Source: Actinomycetota bacterium
GTDB taxonomy: Bacteria > Actinomycetota > Acidimicrobiia > IMCC26256
DNA: 18,261 nt
NCBI GenBank assembly: GCA_009702955.1
Contig: WLHA01000004.1
Location: forward strand, 1 to 18,261
Reading direction: 5' to 3'
Shown: positions 7,628 through 14,577 of the stretch, in pieces
How the letters are laid out: each line of letters starts with the position of its first letter
Position numbering within the stretch: position 1 is the stretch's first letter
Position numbers and translations under genes: made by a program
The notes under the pieces: generated by a model
Database searches by the model: none
Seen by the model: only the letters and a program-made list of their open reading frames with translations
Told to the model about the DNA's origin: nothing

Positions 7628-8067
7628 GGACTGCTCGGCTGGCTTTGCTTCTCATCTTCGGTGCATCTCTCCTATCTTGTGGCTCCGATGCGAAGACCGT
7701 CACTCCCGAGTCACTCCGTAGTGAGGCGGCTCGAATGGAGTGGCCATCCGGGGTCCCAGCCACTAAATCGCTATGGCGGTTTTATCAGTTGGATGGCGCT
7801 GTAGCACCGCTAGAGACGATTCTGGAGAGGGCAAACGCTTGTATCTGGTACCGAGCATGGCTCTCCGATTACCGCAGTTCGTTCGAGGTTTCTCCCCGGA
7901 CTCTCCTCTACCTCGAAAATGTGATTCCTGGCTTCGCGTATCTCCGGGACGCCTCGGGTGGGGTTGAGCAGGCGCACCAATTTGCGGACTCAGCGCGGCG
8001 CGGTGAACCCGATCGGATTGTGTCTTTTCTCGCCGTCAACAAGTGTCAGACGCTGGATCAGCCATGA
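7621..8067 (+). CDS. Lipoprotein, unknown function
   Basis: A 148-residue protein with a classic lipoprotein signal peptide: basic MLRTAR, hydrophobic LALLLIFGASL, and lipobox LLSC with Cys at residue 20, followed by the spacer GSD. It should therefore be anchored to the outer face of the cytoplasmic membrane. The mature part is mostly helical-looking, with two later cysteines and several Trp/Tyr; no domain recognised. Strong AGGAG (7611-7615) sits 5 nt before the ATG. In the operon it follows the ABC membrane subunits and precedes the hydrolase, so a substrate-binding, immunity or docking role beside the transporter is plausible but unproven. It is too small for a typical periplasmic solute-binding protein. 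Confidence 0.8.
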   Translation: MLRTARLALLLIFGASLLSCGSDAKTVTPESLRSEAARMEWPSGVPATKSLWRFYQLDGAVAPLETILERANACIWYRAWLSDYRSSFEVSPRTLLYLENVIPGFAYLRDASGGVEQAHQFADSARRGEPDRIVSFLAVNKCQTLDQP

Positions 8068-8117
8068 CTAGTCAAAGGTGTGGACGCTCCCAAGCTGGCC
8101 TCCGGTTCCTCAGATGA
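8064..8117 (+). CDS. Tiny coupled ORF 2 (17 codons), hypothetical
   Basis: Reads MTSQRCGRSQAGLRFLR then TGA. Its ATG overlaps the lipoprotein stop by ATGA (8064-8067) and its TGA overlaps the likely ATG of the hydrolase by ATGA (8114-8117), so it bridges the 46-nt gap exactly. The arrangement mirrors tiny ORF 1. It is probably a re-initiation bridge; a real peptide cannot be excluded. Confidence 0.3.
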   Translation: MTSQRCGRSQAGLRFLR

Positions 8118-9199
8118 CGGACCAGTTCGTGGAGCTACTTGAAAAGGAACTTCGCTCCGGACTATTTACCGGTGCACAACTCTTTATCTCTCACCTCGGC
8201 GCAGTGGTGTGTGACGTGGCAGTAGGTGAATCGGTACCCGGAACTGAAATCTCAACCAGCACCTACTTTAATCTCCATTGCGCCACGAAGCCGATCGTTG
8301 CTATGACGACGGCACGATGCTTGGAGGAGCGGGGCCTGGACGAGACAGCTCGGGTTTCATCGCTGGTGCACATAGGCACGAGCGACCTCACGATCCGCGA
8401 TCTGTGTAGCCATCAAGCCGGACTGCGCGAACCTGCTGCGTTTGAATACCACACGGCCTCTATGTGGAGCAGGCTTCAGATGCTTGCTCCGGAGAAGCTC
8501 TTGGCCACGGGTGCTGTTGGAAAGAGCGAGTACAGCGAGATTGCGTCGTGGTTTCTTCTCAAATGTGTGATCGAAACTCTCACAGAAAGATCAGCGGACG
8601 ACGTGATCGCCGAGGATCTCGCTCTACTGTGTGACGGCGATATTTGGTTTTCGGCAAGCTCGGATGATCGAGAACGGATCGATAGGGTCGGTTGCTACGT
8701 CGACCTCGCAACGGGTCTACCACTACTGCACGATCGCATCTCACGCTTCTGGGCGCCTGCACCACCGGCCGCCGAGGGAGGGTTCGCGTCCATTTCGGGA
8801 CTTGGTCGTTGGTATGCGTCTGTTCACCGCGCGCTCAAGGGTGAGGAAGTCTCCGGACTACCGAGTCCCGCCATGGTTAGGCGGTGGACGGACACGCACC
8901 GGAAGGACAAGAACGACCCGGTCCTTGGCCGGACATGCGACTTTGCTTTGGGGTTTATGTCTAATCTCAATACGCACCGTTTCGGTACAAGACCTAGTTT
9001 GGGGGCCTTCGGGCACTCGGGCTTTCTCGGCAATTCCTTTGCCTGGGCCGACCCCGATTGCGATCTTGTTGTGGCAGCATTTCGCAACGGCATCACAGGC
9101 GATCCGCGGAAGAACGTCGAGCAGATACGGCCGATTCTCGTCGCACAGATCTACGATGAGCTTGGATTAACGGCATCCGGAGCCTCCGATGGCGTATGA
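8114..9199 (+). CDS. Beta-lactamase-fold (class C/EstB-like) hydrolase with CxxK motif
   Basis: A 361-residue protein of the class C beta-lactamase / penicillin-binding-protein-like family. The family landmarks are in order: the SxxK position reads C56-A-T-K59, LCSHQAGL at 97-104, the YxN-like motif Y140-S-E142, GGFASISGLGRWY at 222-234, and the KTG-equivalent H301-S-G303. The catalytic Ser is therefore replaced by Cys (codon TGC at 8291-8293), while the Lys and Tyr are kept. No signal peptide is seen, so it should be cytoplasmic, unlike most penicillin-processing relatives. The ATG at 8114 is preferred because it overlaps the stop of tiny ORF 2; an in-frame GTG at 8078 is the alternative. 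It may be a thiol hydrolase or acyltransferase acting on a peptide or ester; substrate unknown. Confidence 0.85.
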   Translation: MTDQFVELLEKELRSGLFTGAQLFISHLGAVVCDVAVGESVPGTEISTSTYFNLHCATKPIVAMTTARCLEERGLDETARVSSLVHIGTSDLTIRDLCSHQAGLREPAAFEYHTASMWSRLQMLAPEKLLATGAVGKSEYSEIASWFLLKCVIETLTERSADDVIAEDLALLCDGDIWFSASSDDRERIDRVGCYVDLATGLPLLHDRISRFWAPAPPAAEGGFASISGLGRWYASVHRALKGEEVSGLPSPAMVRRWTDTHRKDKNDPVLGRTCDFALGFMSNLNTHRFGTRPSLGAFGHSGFLGNSFAWADPDCDLVVAAFRNGITGDPRKNVEQIRPILVAQIYDELGLTASGASDGV

Positions 9200-9674
9200 A
9201 ATCGATATCCAGGATGCCGGCTCGGACGGAATTCCACGAATGAGCGTTAGGGAAGATTCGACTCTGTTATTCGAAGGTGCCTTGCCGCCGTATATTGAAA
9301 CTGAGGGGGACGCTGTCGCGTTGCCGAAAGTTGACCTCGATGTGGTCTGGACGATGGCGCATTGCACTCTGTCTGAGGTGACATGGGTGCAACATATCCG
9401 TGATGGAATTGAGAGGAGAGGTCGCCACGGCCCATGTCAGAATCGGCTGGATCTCGCGGTGCCTTACTCGTTGATGATCGAGATTTGCTATGGCGGACTG
9501 CCATTCGATGAGGTACTGGAACCCTCAATTCTTATGACGTTCATAGGTCAACTGAGCTGCCTCACCGGGCTTTTACATGGAGAGGGAGCGGCTCGTTTGG
9601 GTTCACTCGATCAACGGGTTGTGGATGCCTTGGTTGCTTGGTCGTCGGGTGAAGCATACGAACGGATCCGGTAG
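9189..9674 (+). CDS. Hypothetical soluble protein, last island gene
   Basis: A 161-residue acidic protein without signal peptide or membrane segment. It overlaps the end of the hydrolase gene by 11 nt and has a GGAG site (9179-9182) 6 nt before its ATG, so it is translationally coupled and probably works with the hydrolase. There are four cysteines (in AHC, GPC, EIC and LSC contexts) but no CxxC pair. I recognise no domain. The C-terminal half looks helical, the first 50 residues beta-rich. It is followed by 55 bp without features, then the right repeat. Confidence 0.65.
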   Translation: MAYEIDIQDAGSDGIPRMSVREDSTLLFEGALPPYIETEGDAVALPKVDLDVVWTMAHCTLSEVTWVQHIRDGIERRGRHGPCQNRLDLAVPYSLMIEICYGGLPFDEVLEPSILMTFIGQLSCLTGLLHGEGAARLGSLDQRVVDALVAWSSGEAYERIR

Positions 9675-9697
9675 GGGATGAGTGATGACAGCGAGCC

Positions 9698-9886
9698 ATG
9701 CCGAGGCGGTCATCAAGCGCCGTTGTGGCCGACCTACGTGAGTACGTAGCGCGCTTAGCGGAGCAGTCGGAGGACGACGACGATCTGTTTATGGATCCTC
9801 TCTCCGATAACCCTGACGGCATCCCGACAGGTGACGACATCGCTGCAGAGCTCGAGGAGTTCCTAAGAGAGCAGGGTCTTGGTTAA
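9698..9886 (+). pseudogene. Stranded 3' fragment of PAC2 gene
   Basis: An open frame of 62 codons in which codons 12-62 are the last 51 residues of the PAC2 protein, identical at protein level to the intact gene at 1849-2733. The first 11 codons come from island DNA. With only the acidic C-terminal tail and no clear ribosome site, it should have no PAC2 function. It is best read as the displaced native 3' end of the gene after the island arrived, because it still abuts the convergent M20 gene. Confidence 0.85.
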
Positions 9887-9895
9887 GGCAGGTCT
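9730..9895. repeat. Right copy of 166-bp direct repeat (PAC2 3' end)
   Basis: Partner of 2577-2742, exactly 7,153 bp away. It includes the PAC2 stop and one and a third 16-bp units. Its last bases overlap the stop codon of the convergent M20 gene (9894-9896), which points to this being the native chromosomal copy. Confidence 0.93.
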
Positions 9896-11222
9896 AGGTT
9901 AGGAAGTCGTGGGCTAGGGCTGTCCATAGCTCGGTCGATAGACGTAGTGATTCTTGGTCGACTCTCTCATCATGCCCATGAAACATGGATGCAAAATCTT
10001 CAAATCGCAGACGCTCGCTAAAGAGTCCGAATCCATACCCAACTGCACCGGCGCGACGGAAATAACGGTTATCGGTGCCGCCCACCATCATCATTGGAAC
10101 AAGCGCAGAGCCTTCACATAAACGCCCCGAGACTCTCGCCAACGAATCCCACAGCGGAGTATCGATCGGCGAGGCAGTCGCCACGTCATCCCTAATTGTG
10201 AGTTCGATCTCTGACCAAAGATCTCCGCATGCGTCCTCGATCATTGCGCGCACATCCTCGGCGCTCTCGCCTGGCAACGCGCGAATATCAATGAGTACCT
10301 CTGCGTGGTCAGGGATGACGTTTACCTTCGAGCCACTCCGAGCAACATTCGGCGACATCGTTGTATGGGTGCAGGAGTGGAAGAGGCGGCTCGCCCCAAT
10401 AGGCAGACCCTCAATCACAGCATCCAACTTCTCTGGATCTGCGAGCTCCGGGGGAAGTTGCATGCCCTCCACGAAACTGCGCCAAGTGTTGCCTACCTTT
10501 GCAGGTGGGCGGTACTTGCCTATACGAGTAACAATCTCTGCAGCCTTTAAAAGAGCGTTATCTGTCCGATGTGGCTGCGAACCGTGCCCAGGCGTGCCGC
10601 GAACTGTCAGCTTGGTCCAGAGAGCGCCCTTCTCCTCCACCATTACAGGGAGGCGAATCCCGCCCCGACTACCCATCTGAAATCCACCAGACTCGGTAAT
10701 CACATTCTCTGTCCGAACTGCATCGAGTTCGTTCTCAAGCAGCCACTCTGCACCCCATGTGCCAGAAGCTTCTTCATCTGCAACTGCAAGATACGAAAGC
10801 GTTCCGCGAGGCTTGAACCCTGAGTCGGCCAAGTGCTTGAACGCAACCATCATCGAGGCTGTGAGATTAAGCATGTCAACCGCCCCGCGCCCCCACACAA
10901 CTCCATCGATGAGTTCGCCACCGAATGGATCATGGGTCCAGCCCGAGTCGTTAACCGGCACAACATCCGTATGCCCCATGAGCATTAGCCCTGGTGCCGT
11001 TGGGTCAGAGCCCTCAATCTTTGCGAGCACACTGCGGCGCCCGGGGTGCGGCTCGTAGTACTCGAGCTCTAGACCCGAGCCCTCGAGATAGCCCGTCACA
11101 AGATCGGCGCTGCGTACCTCCCCACCTGAGTCAGGGGTGCCGTCGTTTACGCAAGCATTGCGAATAAAGGCTTGCAGTACCTCGGTTACTTCGGCGGTCG
11201 GGTCGTCAAGAGTCTTTGCCAT
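9894..11222 (-). CDS. M20 family metallopeptidase (dipeptidase/deacylase type)
   Basis: A 442-residue M20 zinc peptidase; relatives cleave dipeptides, N-acyl amino acids or N-succinyl groups. The metal and catalytic residues are visible: H84 and D86 in GHTDVVPV, D116 in the GRGAVDM block, the pair E150-E151 in ADEEASG, E177 in TESGG, and a late histidine in MFHGHDERV (H415 or H417). An inserted dimerisation (lid) domain lies between about residues 190 and 310, as usual. The ATG has a closely spaced GAGGA upstream. It is the last gene of a likely three-gene operon, 33 nt after the metallo-beta-lactamase gene. Its TAG stop lies in a degenerate 16-bp repeat unit, 8 nt beyond the stop of the stranded PAC2 fragment. 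Substrate not assignable. Confidence 0.9.
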   Translation of the reverse strand: MAKTLDDPTAEVTEVLQAFIRNACVNDGTPDSGGEVRSADLVTGYLEGSGLELEYYEPHPGRRSVLAKIEGSDPTAPGLMLMGHTDVVPVNDSGWTHDPFGGELIDGVVWGRGAVDMLNLTASMMVAFKHLADSGFKPRGTLSYLAVADEEASGTWGAEWLLENELDAVRTENVITESGGFQMGSRGGIRLPVMVEEKGALWTKLTVRGTPGHGSQPHRTDNALLKAAEIVTRIGKYRPPAKVGNTWRSFVEGMQLPPELADPEKLDAVIEGLPIGASRLFHSCTHTTMSPNVARSGSKVNVIPDHAEVLIDIRALPGESAEDVRAMIEDACGDLWSEIELTIRDDVATASPIDTPLWDSLARVSGRLCEGSALVPMMMVGGTDNRYFRRAGAVGYGFGLFSERLRFEDFASMFHGHDERVDQESLRLSTELWTALAHDFLT

Positions 11223-11255
11223 TTCCTCAACTTAGCGCCCTAATCAGAATGTGTC

Positions 11256-12464
11256 TTACGAAACCGGGGCACTGCGGTAGATCATCACACCGTTATCGTC
11301 CCAGCGCTCCGTTAGGCCATCTCTGCGAAGGTGCTCAAGGTGAGCAAAGGTCTCGCTCTCGGCCATTACTCCCCAATGACGCTCGGGGAATACTTCGTGA
11401 GAGAGGCGCTCGACGCTCGCGGCGCCTACCGCAACTGACGCAAGATGCAGTGTCTCCATGCGCTCGGCATGGTGCTCCTTGATGGCCTCCACGCGCCCTG
11501 GAACATCGGTAAAGGGGTGCCCATGCGCGGGCAAACCAAGCTTTACATTTGGAAGGTGTGCAACTAGATCTAGGGTCGCGAGGTATGAGCGCAGCGAGTC
11601 TCCAACCGCTGAGCCTGCAACGTGCGGGGTAATCGTCGGCAAGACGTGATCGCCTGATAATAAGACTCCCCCGTCTGCATCCCAGAGGCAGAGATGATCA
11701 AGTGTGTGCCCTGGAGTGTGCACAACCTGCCACTCACGCCCCCCAAGAGTTAGTGGACTTCCGTGGCGAACGCGTCGCGTTGGGTCGGGCGGGCTAAATA
11801 GGAGTCGCTGCGCGCGCATTCGAAAACGCTGTTTCATAGGCAGGTCGGGGTGCTGACTCCCTCCCCACGCAGTAGGTCCGCCCCATGGCACCGACTGGCG
11901 CTGCTCTGAGGTTGTGATCTCATCAGAGGCACCGAGTGATGGGAGTTCTTCGAATGACTCTCCGTTATAAGCAAGCGCCTCGTCGATGGCTTCTTGCTCT
12001 ATCCGATCTGCTTCCAGCTCCGAGAGAGTGTGCCCGTTGCGATCAAGTGACCACGTCGTAAATGCACGGTGTGCAATTAACTCGCCGCCAGATTCCTTGC
12101 GTATTCGCCCTGCTGCTCCGAAGTGATCTGGATGCGAGTGCGTAACGATCACGGTGTGGACATCTTTTACACGAAAACCTGCAGACTTAAGGCGTGCTTT
12201 CAAGGTCTTCCAAGACTTTGGGCCAGGCAATCCGGGATCTACTACTGCGATGCCGCGGTCATCCATAAGGCCGTACATGTTCACGTGCCCGAGCCCCGGA
12301 AGCCAGATCGGTAACTGCATCCGAATTACGCCAGGGGATACCTCAAGAATTGTCTCTGAGGCCTGCTCCTGCTCCTGTTTTGGAAGTCGCTTTGGTGGGG
12401 ATACGCGCTCCTCCTCAATAGAGGCAGGGTTCTCTTCACCGGAGCGTCCATGGCTGTGAGTCAC
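11256..12464 (-). CDS. Metallo-beta-lactamase-fold hydrolase
   Basis: A 402-residue MBL-fold protein resembling the glyoxalase II / LACTB2-like branch. Metal ligands: THSHPDH (H109, H111, D113, H114), PGH (H253), SGDH (D272) and AHGH (H314). The fold starts near residue 38; the first 37 residues are polar and low in complexity (Glu, Gln, Lys, Pro) and look disordered. The C-terminal 90 residues after the fold resemble the winged-helix-like tail common in LACTB2-type proteins (a block with HWGVMAESETFAHLEHLRRDG). The start is GTG at 12464, 10 nt after the WS/DGAT stop, with AAGGG just upstream. Thioester, ester or phosphodiester hydrolysis are all possible; the operon with a lipid acyltransferase favours a thioester or ester, as inference. 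Confidence 0.88.
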   Translation of the reverse strand: MTHSHGRSGEENPASIEEERVSPPKRLPKQEQEQASETILEVSPGVIRMQLPIWLPGLGHVNMYGLMDDRGIAVVDPGLPGPKSWKTLKARLKSAGFRVKDVHTVIVTHSHPDHFGAAGRIRKESGGELIAHRAFTTWSLDRNGHTLSELEADRIEQEAIDEALAYNGESFEELPSLGASDEITTSEQRQSVPWGGPTAWGGSQHPDLPMKQRFRMRAQRLLFSPPDPTRRVRHGSPLTLGGREWQVVHTPGHTLDHLCLWDADGGVLLSGDHVLPTITPHVAGSAVGDSLRSYLATLDLVAHLPNVKLGLPAHGHPFTDVPGRVEAIKEHHAERMETLHLASVAVGAASVERLSHEVFPERHWGVMAESETFAHLEHLRRDGLTERWDDNGVMIYRSAPVS

Positions 12465-12474
12465 GCCCTTGATG

Positions 12475-13899
12475 CTACCGGCCGGGTTCGCCTAACTGCT
12501 CCTCGGCGCGCTTCAAGAGTTCACCGAAAGAGTTCTCGAGAGCAGATGAGAGCACTGGCAGGTCGGGGAACGTGTCCCGATCTACAAAAAGACCGATATG
12601 GAGATTGCCGCAGTATGAAAGTATCGCAATGCCTATTGAGAGATTCTTCGTTAGGGGAACGACCGGAAATGCCTCGAGCATGCGCCCGCCCATGCAGTAA
12701 AGGGGAACCTGGGGCCCTGGAACATTTGTAACGACAAGGTTAAAGAATGGTTGGCGGTGCGCAAGACGAGCACCGAGCCCTAGAAGTGTTGGCGCTGCAT
12801 AGTGGGTTAGGTCAAGAAGAAAAGATGCGCCTACTGCCTGCTCTCGTTCTTTAAGGTCAAAGGTTGCATCTCGCACTGCCTCTAGGCGTTCTACCGGATC
12901 AGGTAGCCCAACTGGTAGTGGCACGAACATCGCAGAGACTCTGTTCCCTAACTGCATTCGTTCGGCATCGTCTCGCACTGAGACGGGGCAGAATGCTTTA
13001 AGAGTCATGCCATCAATCGGCTCACCGCGAGCCTCTAGTAAATCGCGAAGGCCACCAGATACGCCAGCCAGAATTACATCATTGATGGTTCCTCCGAATG
13101 CTTGGCGAACTCGGTGCACGTCGTCGAACGAAATCGTAACGCCATCAAATAACCTGTTTCGTCCGACCAAAGCATTAAGAGATGTATGCGGCGCAAGTGC
13201 GTCGGTACCGAATAGTGAAGAGACCGAGCGCGCAATGCGTGTTGTGTTCTCTAGCGCATTCGATGGGCCGCGCAGCCCGGCACGTAGAGATCTCACTATC
13301 TCCGCCGGCTCTGTCGCCCTCTCCCATACCGAATCGGCGAGGAGCCGTAACTCGGCCGGAGGAGGCTCCACGATCCAGCGCGGCGGGGGACGAAACGCCG
13401 GCTCAGGTTGAAAATCAAGTAGCACCGTTGCGACATCAACGCCCGACACTCCATCAACGAGAGCGTGATGAGTTTTCTGGATCAGAGCGACGCGGCCTTC
13501 CTCTAGACCCTCGACGAACCAAAGCTCCCAGAGCGGTCGCGATCTATCGAGCAACTGCGACTGCACACGTGCTGTGAGAGTCATTAACTGCTCGCGAGTG
13601 CCAGGTGACGGAAGAGCGGTGAGTCGAACGTGGTACGCAATATCAAAGCGTGGGTCGTCTACCCAGATTGGGCGCCCTTGATGAAGAGGAACAGATTTGA
13701 GAATTTTCCTGAATCGTGGAATGAGGTGGAGACGCGATGCAACGAGCTTGCGCGCCGCTGCGAGTTGAAACCTCCCAGTGCTATCGAAGAAACTCTCGCC
13801 CTCAAAAGTTGATACAGCCCCAACATGCATCGGCGTCTCAAGGCTCTCAAGGTGCAAGAAACTTGCATCCAGCGAGGAGAGGCGATCGTAGGAGGACAT
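12475..13899 (-). CDS. Wax ester synthase / diacylglycerol acyltransferase (WS/DGAT)
   Basis: A 474-residue acyltransferase that makes wax esters or triacylglycerol from acyl-CoA; the family is typical of actinobacteria that store neutral lipid. The N-terminal pattern MSSYDRLSSLDASFLHLE is the family opening, the active site is H144-H145-A-L-V-D149-G150 (HHxxxDG), a PLWE block is at 122-125, and the C-terminal domain carries NDVILAGVSGGLR and NLVVTNVPGP. I chose ATG at 13899 rather than an in-frame start at 13992, because the extra 31 codons would read through an 11-bp tandem repeat and lie before the family N-terminus. It is first gene of the operon with the MBL and M20 genes. Wax ester versus triacylglycerol specificity cannot be told. 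Confidence 0.93.
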   Translation of the reverse strand: MSSYDRLSSLDASFLHLESLETPMHVGAVSTFEGESFFDSTGRFQLAAARKLVASRLHLIPRFRKILKSVPLHQGRPIWVDDPRFDIAYHVRLTALPSPGTREQLMTLTARVQSQLLDRSRPLWELWFVEGLEEGRVALIQKTHHALVDGVSGVDVATVLLDFQPEPAFRPPPRWIVEPPPAELRLLADSVWERATEPAEIVRSLRAGLRGPSNALENTTRIARSVSSLFGTDALAPHTSLNALVGRNRLFDGVTISFDDVHRVRQAFGGTINDVILAGVSGGLRDLLEARGEPIDGMTLKAFCPVSVRDDAERMQLGNRVSAMFVPLPVGLPDPVERLEAVRDATFDLKEREQAVGASFLLDLTHYAAPTLLGLGARLAHRQPFFNLVVTNVPGPQVPLYCMGGRMLEAFPVVPLTKNLSIGIAILSYCGNLHIGLFVDRDTFPDLPVLSSALENSFGELLKRAEEQLGEPGR

Positions 13900-13921
13900 C
13901 TCGGCATCGTACCGACCCCGG

Positions 13922-13976
13922 TACATTCCTGCTACATCCCCGCTACATTCCTGCTGCATTCCAGCTACATTCCCGA
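13922..13976. repeat. 11-bp tandem repeat x5 upstream of WS/DGAT
   Basis: Five units of consensus TACATTCCTGC (TACATTCCTGC, TACATCCCCGC, TACATTCCTGC, TGCATTCCAGC, TACATTCCCGA) lie in the 180-bp gap between the divergent WS/DGAT and hypothetical genes. An 11-bp period does not keep a reading frame, which supports the gap being non-coding on both strands. It could spread or modulate the divergent promoters. Confidence 0.85.
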
Positions 13977-14079
13977 GGCCTCTTCTCCGCATGTCATCAC
14001 CGACCGCAGACGCGGCTACCCTCCGATGTATGACGATGAATTCAGTTCTCCAACGGCCTACGACGAGGAGGACTCTCTG

Positions 14080-14577
14080 ATGGGCGCACTTACTGCAGCG
14101 GCACTCTGGCGCATCGACGCCGCTCTAATTCTTGCACTCGACGAGGGTGTTGGGCCTCCCGTCGACTCATACGTAAATGGCTCTCAAACCTGGCTTGTCG
14201 ACGTAGGGCCCCCTGATACCACCCTTGAGTTCAGACTCCATCCGGTTGCCGGATATAGCGGGCCGACCGGCCTCTCTCACTATGACCTATGGGAGACCGT
14301 CGTGGCTGCGCTCTCGAGTGGGGCAGATCCATCTGCCTTAACTCTTGGCGACGAGACGCGATCCCTCACCGACCTCTGGGATGGTCTTGAGGTATTCGAG
14401 GCTTATGAAGCAGATCTCGAGCCTGCACAGATCTCCTCTAGCGCCAGAGCATCGATCGGCCGTGAGCCTGATAGAGCAGGTTTGGTTGATCACGCTGCTA
14501 GCGGAACTGCATGGGACCACAGCGGTAGAAGCATCTCGTTATTCGATCTTCTAGAGGATCAGCTCAAAGCTAAATAG
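14080..14577 (+). CDS. Hypothetical protein
   Basis: A 165-residue soluble, acidic protein with no signal peptide or membrane span. The ATG at 14080 is preferred because GAGGAGG (14065-14071) lies 8 nt upstream; an in-frame ATG at 14026 would add 18 acidic residues, and anything earlier would run through the 11-bp repeats. The mid-part (LTDLWDGLEVFEAYEADLEPA, about residues 105-125) looks helical. I recognise no family. It is divergent from WS/DGAT and its stop overlaps the convergent NUDIX gene's stop region by 8 nt, so it stands alone. Confidence 0.65.
   Translation: MGALTAAALWRIDAALILALDEGVGPPVDSYVNGSQTWLVDVGPPDTTLEFRLHPVAGYSGPTGLSHYDLWETVVAALSSGADPSALTLGDETRSLTDLWDGLEVFEAYEADLEPAQISSSARASIGREPDRAGLVDHAASGTAWDHSGRSISLFDLLEDQLKAK

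Larger units (their letters stand above)
2577..9729. mobile_element. Putative genomic island between PAC2 3'-end repeats
   Basis: One repeat copy plus the intervening DNA makes a 7,153-bp unit inserted between PAC2 and the convergent M20 gene. The right-hand repeat abuts the M20 stop, as a native convergent pair would, whereas the left-hand copy completes the PAC2 frame. The simplest reading is integration or recombination at the PAC2 3' end by a segment carrying its own PAC2 3' end. All cargo genes are on the + strand in one operon. No integrase, transposase, relaxase or IS end is visible, so the block could be a passively mobilised cargo island, a remnant, or the result of allelic exchange through flanking homology. 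Its origin is inference; the repeat is directly visible. Confidence 0.65.

Noticed and set aside
9698..9886. Functional small protein
   Set aside because: It is the tail of PAC2 with 11 unrelated codons in front and no convincing ribosome site; treated as a stranded gene fragment.
13900..13992. Extended N-terminus of WS/DGAT
   Set aside because: The extra 31 codons run through 11-bp repeats and precede the conserved family start MSSYDRLSSLD.
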